A DNA stretch of 40,782 nucleotides, from assembly GCA_949298075.1 (NCBI GenBank), contig CASFVA010000040.1, positions 1-40,782 of the forward strand, given 5' to 3'. Within the stretch, counting starts at the first letter, position 1. Each line of letters begins with the position of its first letter. Source of the DNA: an uncultured Lentisphaeria bacterium (lineage in GTDB: Bacteria; Verrucomicrobiota; Lentisphaeria; Victivallales; Victivallaceae). The position numbers and the translations under genes were made by a program. The notes under the pieces are model-generated. The model had not been told where the DNA came from. It did no database searches and was given only the letters and a program-made list of their open reading frames with translations. Below, piece after piece: positions 24,330 to 31,093 of this stretch.

Positions 24330-25862
24330 TTACTTGGAACGGGCCAATTCAATCTTTTTTCGATTGATGGTTTCCCAATCCCATGTGATGACATTGTCGC
24401 CAACACTGCCGCGGTTCTGGAACGGCACGGTGACAAATTCCGGAGAATTATGATCGGAAATCTTGAGTTCCAGCGGGATGTATTCAAACGCGCCTTCAAA
24501 TTCTCCGGCCGTGACCTCAACCGTAATAAAACTCTTATAGTCGATTTTGACGAAAAGCTCCTGACCGGCTGGAGTTACGCTCCAGCCTTCCGGCAGATGC
24601 CAGTTGATCCGGACGGAACGGCAGTTCACTCTGGTTTTACTGAAAGTCAGCGTGATTTTTTTGGTTTCTCCCGGAAGAATGGCCGGGCCGTTTTCATAGT
24701 GAATGGCGAGGTTGCCCCAAAGCACCTTGGAGGTGAATTCATCCGAAGACCGCTTCCAGATGCGTTCCTTCACATTATCGCAGCCGAGCAGCGCGGCTTT
24801 GAATTCCGGGGTGACCGTTGTAGCGCCGTCTGTGAGGCGCAGTCCGGTCGGGTCCTCCTGATCGCTGATGGCTTTGGCCGCCAACACCCGGTCGGTCAAC
24901 TCATCGAGGGTCTTGGGAACATCCAGCATGAAAGGATCAATTGCCACGGTCTGGATCTTTTCTCCGATCGGCTCGATCCATTTTTGCGGGATGGCTTTGC
25001 GTCCTGAGATGATTCCCAGCAGGGCGCCGGCGGTTGCTCCGGTGCAATCGGTGTCATCGCCGCATCCCACCGCCAGACAGATACTGCGTCCGAAATCACC
25101 TTTGCCGTAGAGCAGCCCCAGCACGGTAAATCCGACATTGGCCGGAGCCTGGAACCAGCCGAGGTCCTCGCTGTCTTTGACCAGCTGATCCCGGGTGATC
25201 TTCCAATCCTGGCCGGCGTCAAAACCTTTGAGGGCGATGTTGACACTGCGGGCGATCCGGCAGTCAGAGGGGATTTTGCTGAGCGCGATCTCAATCAGCC
25301 GGCGCAGGTCGCTTTCAATGAACGCGGCGGATTCCAGGGCGGCGGTGAACACTTCGGCGTAAATTCCGTCGCCGGAATGGTCGACGCAGGCATCGTACCA
25401 GGCGTACTGGGCAGCCTCATCCGGGCGGCCCGGGAAGAGGCAGGCCCAGATTTCCGAGCGGATCCAGGCGCCGTTGCTGTCTTTCCATTTGGCATTGTTG
25501 CATGACCCGGAAAGCGGCGGATAAAGTCCGTTAACCATGTTCATTTTGCCAACGCCGTACTCATTCCACGGTCCGCAGACATGAGCCAGCCAGTATTCTC
25601 CGAGCAAACGTTCGTCAACGTGCAGCAGCCCGTTTTGTTCGACCGCCCGCAGCCAGGCCAGCTGCAGGTCCAGGTCATCGTTGGGCAGAGGGTTGCCGCT
25701 GTGTTCCATGGTGTAGAAATCGAGATCGAAAATTTCCCTGCGGCCTTCCAGCGGACCGCCCAGCGTGCCGCCGATGTTCTTACCGGTCCAGCAGCCGAGA
25801 ACCTTATCCCGGTATTCATCGCGATTGATGAAGCTTTGGGAGGTTTTAGCGCATTCAAACAT
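24330..25862 (-). CDS. ADP-ribosylglycohydrolase-family protein with C-terminal beta-sandwich
   Basis: A 510-residue protein. Residues about 15-345 are an ADP-ribosylglycohydrolase (DraG/ARH) fold, with the metal-binding acidic motifs NDDLDLQLA (Asp62, Asp63, Asp65) and CGDDTDCTGATAGALLGI (Asp269, Asp270, Asp272), plus KVLGCWTGKNIGGTLGGPLE near the start. The family removes ADP-ribose from proteins or small molecules using two Mg ions. Residues about 360-510 form an added Ig-like beta domain (NGPAILPGETKKITLTF, then LPEGWSVTPAG). No signal peptide is seen. ATG 25862 has an AGGAGA Shine-Dalgarno. It stands between a GH3 gene and hrpB with its own terminator. Its carbohydrate-rich setting suggests a glycosidic or nucleoside substrate rather than nitrogenase regulation (inference). 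Confidence 0.88.
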   Translation of the reverse strand: MFECAKTSQSFINRDEYRDKVLGCWTGKNIGGTLGGPLEGRREIFDLDFYTMEHSGNPLPNDDLDLQLAWLRAVEQNGLLHVDERLLGEYWLAHVCGPWNEYGVGKMNMVNGLYPPLSGSCNNAKWKDSNGAWIRSEIWACLFPGRPDEAAQYAWYDACVDHSGDGIYAEVFTAALESAAFIESDLRRLIEIALSKIPSDCRIARSVNIALKGFDAGQDWKITRDQLVKDSEDLGWFQAPANVGFTVLGLLYGKGDFGRSICLAVGCGDDTDCTGATAGALLGIISGRKAIPQKWIEPIGEKIQTVAIDPFMLDVPKTLDELTDRVLAAKAISDQEDPTGLRLTDGATTVTPEFKAALLGCDNVKERIWKRSSDEFTSKVLWGNLAIHYENGPAILPGETKKITLTFSKTRVNCRSVRINWHLPEGWSVTPAGQELFVKIDYKSFITVEVTAGEFEGAFEYIPLELKISDHNSPEFVTVPFQNRGSVGDNVITWDWETINRKKIELARSK

Positions 25863-25970
25863 TGTACTTCTCCTGTTTTCGTTTTTACGATTTTCTGTCA
25901 GCAGCTCCGTTCGGCGGGATTCCCCGTGAACGGAGACGCAGACGTGACGTTTTCAGTTGAATCTGTTACG

Positions 25971-25979
25971 AATATATCA
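25971..25979 (-). promoter_or_regulatory. Possible extended -10 promoter of the ADP-ribosylglycohydrolase gene
   Basis: On the minus strand TGATATATT matches an extended -10 (TG-n-TATATT). No good -35 box is seen. It lies about 110 bp before the ATG. Confidence 0.3.
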
Positions 25980-26081
25980 TTGACCGGATGACCGTACTAT
26001 AAAAAAAACAGGATTTTTCAGCATTTTTTCATGATTTTTCAAAAAAAGATTTATTAGCGTAAAGCCGTGAAATGCGGGAGA

Positions 26082-28541
26082 TCAGTGCGTTTTCGGACCG
26101 CAGCCGGGACGGGCCAGCCACGGTGTTTCCGGCCAGTCATGCTTGGGATAGCGTCCGCGCATTTCCTTGCGCACCAGCTTCCAGCTGCCGCGCCAGAATC
26201 CGGGCAGATCCGTGGTGACCTGAACCGGACGGCAGGCCGGCGAAAGCAGTTCCAGACGAAGCGGCAGCTGCCGCTTTCCCAGCGTCGGCTGCCGGTCAAG
26301 ACCGAACAACTCCTGAACTCGGAGTGATACGGCAGGAATTTCCCCGGCGTAGCGGACAGGGTGCCGGATTCCTGGCGGTGAGATGAAATCGGCCGGATAA
26401 AACTGGTCGAGCTGCGCCAGTTTCTCCCGCCCCAGAGCCGCTTTAAGCGCGGCATGCCAATCCAATCGCGCCAAACCATCGAAACTGCGCAATTCGGTAG
26501 CGAACGGCAACAGAATTTGCGGCAGTGTTTCCGGCCATTTTTCTTCTGACCAATCAGGAAATTCTCCGGGTTCCGTTCGAGCGGCAAAGCGGACTCGCTC
26601 CAGCAGACGGTTGGCCGCTGCGGCTGATTCCGGAGGCAGGGAAAGTTTGCGTTTTATCGCGGCGTTCAGCACGGCTTCCGGCAGTCGCCCGGCAGGGGGA
26701 GGCACGGCTGAACTTTCCAGAATCAGCGCTCCCAAACGCAATTCACGGCGGGCTGCGGCTTTTTCGGAATCCTGATCAAATTCCACCGTGACAACCTGAG
26801 TGAGGCGGTCCGGCCAGGCGGTTCTTATTTCAGCCGGGTCAAGCGGAGCCGCCAGCCGGATAATGCCGGATCCTCCCCGCTGGCCATCCAGCCTCCCGAC
26901 CGCCAGAAATTCATGTCGACGCAAATCATCGTCAGGCAGCAGATCGGCGGAGCCGCCACCGGCCAGGCGGAAGTCAGTGCCGTGGTAAGTCCGGTTTTGT
27001 GCAATCCAATCCGGGTAGGCGCAGGCCAGCAACAGTCCACAGCCCTCCGGATCTCCCGCTGGCTGCCGCCGGCCGTCCGGAAAAAGCGCCAGCAGTCGTT
27101 GACGAATTTTATCAATGGCTGGATAACGGCGGGGAAAACGGCGCAGCTGGACTATCCGCTCGCGGAGGTCGGCTCCGCTGCCGCTCAGTCCAGATATGTC
27201 GCGTTCTTCCAGCAGGGCGGCAATTTCCGCAGCCAGCGGAATTTGTTTCAGCTCGGCCGCCTTCAGCAGCATTGCCCCCAGCCGCGGATGTACCGGAAGC
27301 GCGGCCATCTGCCGGCCTCTTGGTGTCAGATGCCCGGATGGATCCAGCGCCCCCAGGGCCGTCAGCTGCTTCACCGCGTCAGCGTAGGTTCCCCGGGGCG
27401 GCGGGTCAATCCAGTTGAGCTGATCGCATGGAGTACCCCATTCCGCGATTGCGAGGGCCGGCGGGAGCAAATCGCATTCCAGAATTTCCGGTGGCGAGAA
27501 TTTTTTAAATCCCAGTTCTTCAGCCCGGGTCCACAGGCGGATGGCTTTTCCGGGGGCAGTTCGTCCGGCCCGACCGGCGCGCTGCCGGGCAGAGGCCTGC
27601 GAAATCCGGCGGGGTTCCAGAAACGACAGTCCTGCCGCCGGGGCATAATGCAGCCGCTTTTCCCGTCCGCTGTCAATAACCATGGTCACTCCGTCAATGG
27701 TAAGACTGCTTTCCGCGACATTGGTGGATAAGATAACCTTGCGTCGTCCTGGAGGCGCCGGCGCCAACACCAGGTTTTGCTGTTCCAGCGGCAGTGACCC
27801 GTGAAGCCGCATCAGATCAAATTCAGTCGGAAGCTTTCCGGTCAAAGCCGCGCCCAGATCCTCGATTTCCCTCTGTCCGGGCAGAAATACCAGCAGGTCT
27901 CCGGACTGGGTCTCCCGGCAGCCGCGCAGGATGGCTTTGCCGGCCTCGTGAACCAGGCGGTCCGGCGGCACCGGATCCGACTGATATTCGACCGTGACGG
28001 GAAACAGTTTGCCCGGCACTTCCAGGTAGGCTGCCTCCGGCAGCAGCCGGCGCAGTGCCGCAAGGTCGGCAGTCGCCGACATCACGACCAGTTTCAAATC
28101 GGAGCGCAACTCTTTGCGGAGGTCTCCAATCAGAGCGAATGCAAGATCGGATTCTGTTCCGCGCTCGTGAAATTCGTCAAAGATTACTGCCCCGACATCT
28201 TCCAGCAGCGGGTCATCCTGGAGTTTGCGAAGCAACACCCCGGGTGTCATCACCACCAGGCGGCTTGACGAAGAGATCCGGCTGTCGTCGCGTACGACGT
28301 AGCCCACTTCACCGCCTAATCTGACGTGATACAAGTCGGCGATTCGGGACGCGGCCGCCCGTGCCGCGATCCGACGGGGTTCCAGCAGCAGGGTCCGTCC
28401 GGTTGCCGCCGCGGCAATAACCGGCGGCGCCAGTGTGGTTTTTCCGGCTCCGGGAGCTGCGGAGATAATGACTGTCGAGCCGGCAGCCATGGCGATGGCC
28501 AACCGGTCGAGACAGGACTCCATCGGCAGAGTTGCGGTCAT
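26082..28541 (-). CDS. hrpB: ATP-dependent helicase HrpB
   Basis: An 819-residue DEAH/DExH-type superfamily 2 helicase of normal HrpB length. Walker A is SAAPGAGKTT (Lys34), Walker B is AVIFDEFHERG, and motif III is VVMSATAD. The helicase C-terminal motifs STNVAESSLTIDGVTMVIDSG and ASARQRAGRAGRTAPG follow, then the HA2 and HrpB C-terminal regions. The family acts on nucleic acid in the cytoplasm; its exact role is poorly known. Its ATG overlaps the stop of the recombinase gene (ATGA), which implies translational coupling as the third gene of the SH3 protein-xerC-hrpB unit. No clear terminator follows. Confidence 0.95.
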   Translation of the reverse strand: MTATLPMESCLDRLAIAMAAGSTVIISAAPGAGKTTLAPPVIAAAATGRTLLLEPRRIAARAAASRIADLYHVRLGGEVGYVVRDDSRISSSSRLVVMTPGVLLRKLQDDPLLEDVGAVIFDEFHERGTESDLAFALIGDLRKELRSDLKLVVMSATADLAALRRLLPEAAYLEVPGKLFPVTVEYQSDPVPPDRLVHEAGKAILRGCRETQSGDLLVFLPGQREIEDLGAALTGKLPTEFDLMRLHGSLPLEQQNLVLAPAPPGRRKVILSTNVAESSLTIDGVTMVIDSGREKRLHYAPAAGLSFLEPRRISQASARQRAGRAGRTAPGKAIRLWTRAEELGFKKFSPPEILECDLLPPALAIAEWGTPCDQLNWIDPPPRGTYADAVKQLTALGALDPSGHLTPRGRQMAALPVHPRLGAMLLKAAELKQIPLAAEIAALLEERDISGLSGSGADLRERIVQLRRFPRRYPAIDKIRQRLLALFPDGRRQPAGDPEGCGLLLACAYPDWIAQNRTYHGTDFRLAGGGSADLLPDDDLRRHEFLAVGRLDGQRGGSGIIRLAAPLDPAEIRTAWPDRLTQVVTVEFDQDSEKAAARRELRLGALILESSAVPPPAGRLPEAVLNAAIKRKLSLPPESAAAANRLLERVRFAARTEPGEFPDWSEEKWPETLPQILLPFATELRSFDGLARLDWHAALKAALGREKLAQLDQFYPADFISPPGIRHPVRYAGEIPAVSLRVQELFGLDRQPTLGKRQLPLRLELLSPACRPVQVTTDLPGFWRGSWKLVRKEMRGRYPKHDWPETPWLARPGCGPKTH

Positions 28542-29479
28542 TTGGCTCTGGGATGGGCGGTTTGATAGACCCGTTTCATATGCTCCGCGCTGACGTGGGT
28601 GTAAATCTGGGTCGTGGAAAGATTTTCATGTCCCAGCATTTCCTGAACACTGCGCAGATCGGCTCCGGCGTCCAGCAGATGAGTCGCAAAACTGTGACGC
28701 AGTTTGTGCGGAGTGAAATCCGGAGGCAGTCCGGCCTCCGCCAGATAATCCTTGAGGTTGCGCTGAAAGGAACGTGGTGTAAGCCGTTCTCCGAAGCGGT
28801 TCAGAAAGATGGGACTGGCGCTGTGCCGCGCCGCCCCGGTTTCCCGGCGCAGTTTCAGATACTGCCTCATGGCCGCGGCCGCCGGCCTTCCGAGGGCGGC
28901 CAGACGCTCTTTTTTGCCTTTTCCGCGTACCCGGATCACTCCACCGCCCAGATCAAGATCACCGTAATTTAATCCGACCGCCTCGCTGATGCGGAGTCCG
29001 CCGGAATAAATAACTTCAATCAGGGCGGTATCCCTGGCGCAGGCGAAATCGGCTCCGGACTCGGTTTTTGCGCATCCGGTTTCAACCATGCTGCGCCAGT
29101 ATCGGCCGACTGCTGCAATGAGCGATTCAATCTGCCTTATGCTCATTACCCGGGGCAGTGGATGGTCGCTTTTTATGGAAGCAAGGCCGGCAAAAACATT
29201 GACTCCCACCACTCCTTCCCGGATCATATAACGGAAAAACGACCGCATTGCCGAGAGCTTGCGCTGCATCGAACGTTTGGAGTCTCCTGCCGTATGCAGA
29301 GCCATGACAAAAGCCCGGGCCTGATCGTCATCAATCTGGGCCCAGGCGTCAAAGGCAGGCTGGTCCGGAAAAATGCGCCGGACGAATTCTTCAATATCCC
29401 GGCGATAAGCTGCCATGGTATGGGGTGATGCATTGCGTTCCACCCGCAGATATTGCAGAAACCCGTCGATAATTGTCAT
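28538..29479 (-). CDS. xerC: Tyrosine recombinase, XerC/XerD type
   Basis: A 313-residue site-specific recombinase, probably acting at dif to resolve chromosome dimers. The N-terminal SAM-like core-binding domain is residues 1-85 and the catalytic domain 105-305. All catalytic residues are visible: Arg163 (GGLRISE), Lys187 (RGKGKKER), His258-x-x-Arg261 (PHKLRHS), His284 (LGHENLSTT) and Tyr293 (QIYTH). An unusual stretch of about 16 residues (MVETGCAKTESGADFA) sits before the first motif. Full-length Xer proteins of about 300 residues and a housekeeping setting argue against a phage integrase. XerC and XerD cannot be told apart securely. It starts 13 nt after the SH3 protein gene and overlaps hrpB by 4 bp. 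Confidence 0.88.
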   Translation of the reverse strand: MTIIDGFLQYLRVERNASPHTMAAYRRDIEEFVRRIFPDQPAFDAWAQIDDDQARAFVMALHTAGDSKRSMQRKLSAMRSFFRYMIREGVVGVNVFAGLASIKSDHPLPRVMSIRQIESLIAAVGRYWRSMVETGCAKTESGADFACARDTALIEVIYSGGLRISEAVGLNYGDLDLGGGVIRVRGKGKKERLAALGRPAAAAMRQYLKLRRETGAARHSASPIFLNRFGERLTPRSFQRNLKDYLAEAGLPPDFTPHKLRHSFATHLLDAGADLRSVQEMLGHENLSTTQIYTHVSAEHMKRVYQTAHPRAK

Positions 29480-29492
29480 GACCGGTTAACGG

Positions 29493-30593
29493 TTACTTCT
29501 TGCCGACTTCAAGGCGGTCAAGCCGCAAGACCTGGTGTTTCCACTCCGGAACATTGAACAGTTCACCGGCAGCCGTTACATCGGTATCCAGATAAGGCGC
29601 AGTCAGCGGCGCCTGACCAGCGCATACGAAAACGAAGTCAGCGGAATCACTCAGCAGAATCGCGTATTTGCTGGCCGCATTCGTGCTTTTCACTGAGATC
29701 AGCTTGCCGGTGACCGTGACCTGCTTTTCCGGTTTGGCCGGGTCTGCACCGATTTCACGCAGAGCCTGATTCTGGTTCGCACGTTCGCTTTCCGAAATTG
29801 TCATGACCGGGGCGGCGGCGGGAAGGGTTGCCTTTACGGCCTCGGTTGGAGCCGGAGCCTTCTCCGGAGTTTCTGCCGGTTCACTGTCTTTGGCCGGGGC
29901 AGGGGCGGCGGGAGCGGTCACGGCTGCTTTAGCGGCTTCCGCATCGGTATCGGTTTTGACTTCAACAAAGTCGGATGAAGCGGCTGGCGGAACAGGGAGC
30001 TTTTCCGTTGACGCCGCGGGTGCCGCCGCCTTCGGAGGCTCAGTCTTAACTGCCTCCGGGGCCGGCATCTTTTCCTGGACCGGTGCCGGTTTCAGAGCCG
30101 ACGCGTCAAAGTCAAGGTAGAATTTGGCGACATAAACCTTGAGCGAAGCCGGAGGGGCGATTTGCAGCCAGCCGTATTTGGCATCGGCGATCACTTTAAC
30201 CTGCGTGTTGGCCGGAATATAGCCGAGTATCGGAGCACGTTGTGCCGGAGCGCTGCGCATTTGAATTCTGGCCAGCGTTTTGCCGTCGCGGACGTACACC
30301 CCCGATACATAAACCGAGGTACCTTCAGGTGCTTCAATTTCGGCCCAGTTTCCGACCATTCCGGTGACGGTGACCTTGGTTTCCTTGCGGATTTTACCGA
30401 TGACCGGCGAGCGGCGGTCAGGAGCTGAGCGGACATTCAGCATACTGGCATTGACAATGCCGGGAATCCCCGAAGCAATTGCTGCGCCTGCTTCCTTTTC
30501 CGCCTGGACGATGGGGGCTGAAGTTTCTTCGGCCGCCGTCAGCGTCAACGCCAGGAATGATCCCAGACCGAGAGCCAGGACGATATTTTTCAT
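29493..30593 (-). CDS. Exported SH3-domain protein with Ala/Pro-rich linker and OB-like C-terminus
   Basis: A 366-residue protein from ATG 30593, with GGAGG 7 nt upstream. The signal peptide is MKNIVLALGLGSFLALTLTAA. Two bacterial SH3 domains follow: residues about 40-105 (SMLNVRSAPDRRSPVIGKI) and 105-165 (IQMRSAPAQRAPILGYIPAN). A long Ala/Pro/Glu/Lys linker of about 120 residues leads to a C-terminal beta domain (KQVTVTGKLISVKSTNAASK, then LRLDRLEVGKK) that looks OB-like. Bacterial SH3 domains often bind peptidoglycan, so a periplasmic wall-associated role is likely. The partner is unknown. It heads a compact unit with the recombinase and hrpB and has a predicted promoter at 30643-30670. Confidence 0.75.
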   Translation of the reverse strand: MKNIVLALGLGSFLALTLTAAEETSAPIVQAEKEAGAAIASGIPGIVNASMLNVRSAPDRRSPVIGKIRKETKVTVTGMVGNWAEIEAPEGTSVYVSGVYVRDGKTLARIQMRSAPAQRAPILGYIPANTQVKVIADAKYGWLQIAPPASLKVYVAKFYLDFDASALKPAPVQEKMPAPEAVKTEPPKAAAPAASTEKLPVPPAASSDFVEVKTDTDAEAAKAAVTAPAAPAPAKDSEPAETPEKAPAPTEAVKATLPAAAPVMTISESERANQNQALREIGADPAKPEKQVTVTGKLISVKSTNAASKYAILLSDSADFVFVCAGQAPLTAPYLDTDVTAAGELFNVPEWKHQVLRLDRLEVGKK

Positions 30594-30610
30594 TGAGACA
30601 CCTCCGTCGG

Positions 30611-30639
30611 TTGAAAAACAGTAGAACGAGCAGTACATT
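30611..30639 (+). promoter_or_regulatory. Likely promoter of the META-like lipoprotein gene
   Basis: TTGAAA (30611-30616) and TACATT (30634-30639) are 17 bp apart, about 30 bp before the ATG. It overlaps the divergent promoter on the other strand. Confidence 0.4.
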
Positions 30640-30642
30640 CTT

Positions 30643-30670
30643 AATATACTTGCAAATTCACCGGGTACAA
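30643..30670 (-). promoter_or_regulatory. Likely promoter of the SH3 protein-xerC-hrpB unit
   Basis: On the minus strand, TTGTAC (30665-30670) and TATATT (30643-30648) are 16 bp apart. The two divergent promoters overlap within 60 bp. Confidence 0.45.
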
Positions 30671-31093
30671 ATGAAAATGAGAAAATTTTTTGCGCTTGCC
30701 GCCATTCTGCTGGGGGGGTGCCTCAGTGAACCATTGCCTCCGCTGCGCGGCACCATGTGGCGGCCGCCCGAAGTTCCGCCTTATATTTATCTGGACTTCA
30801 CTGCTGACGGCCGCCTGGTGGGCGGGATTAATGCCGATCGTTTCTTCGCCCCGATTGTTCTTGATGAGGAAAAGCAGACTTTGCGCATTTACCCCCTGGC
30901 CATTCGTCATGCCCGCAACAGCGACCCGGAACTGGAAAAACGGTTGCGTGAGGCTTTGAAGCGGGTCAGGAGCTACCGAATCAACGGGCAATATCTGATT
31001 CTTTACGGTGAAAAAGCGGAGCCGGTGCTGCGGCTTTATTCCACTTTTCCGGAGGGACGTTATCCGGAAGATCCGGATAACGTCACTTTTTAG
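30671..31093 (+). CDS. Small lipoprotein with META/HslJ-like domain
   Basis: A 140-residue protein. MKMRKFFALAAILLGGC ends in a lipobox (LGGC, Cys17), so it is probably membrane-anchored. The mature part has the pattern of META (DUF306/HslJ) domains: a leading Trp (LRGTMWRPP), IYLDFTADGRLVGGINADRF where the family has 'GxxGCNxF', then a beta pair (QTLRIYPLAIRH), a helix (DPELEKRLREALKRVRSY) and a closing strand (GQYLILYGE). The usual Cys of the motif is replaced here. The start at 30671 was chosen for the lipobox; the Shine-Dalgarno is weak. The last codons form part of a terminator shared with the convergent 762-residue protein gene. Function unknown. Confidence 0.7.
   Translation: MKMRKFFALAAILLGGCLSEPLPPLRGTMWRPPEVPPYIYLDFTADGRLVGGINADRFFAPIVLDEEKQTLRIYPLAIRHARNSDPELEKRLREALKRVRSYRINGQYLILYGEKAEPVLRLYSTFPEGRYPEDPDNVTF
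31057..31091. terminator. Bidirectional terminator within the two convergent gene ends
   Basis: ACGTTATCCGG (31057-31067) and CCGGATAACGT (31073-31083) form a perfect 11-bp stem with a 5-nt loop. On the plus strand TTTTT (31087-31091) follows. The hairpin lies inside the last codons of the lipoprotein gene and touches the stop of the minus-strand gene. Confidence 0.7.

Noticed and set aside
28538-29479. Prophage or integrative-element integrase
   Set aside because: Length and motifs match housekeeping XerC/D, it is coupled to hrpB, and no phage genes or attachment sites accompany it.
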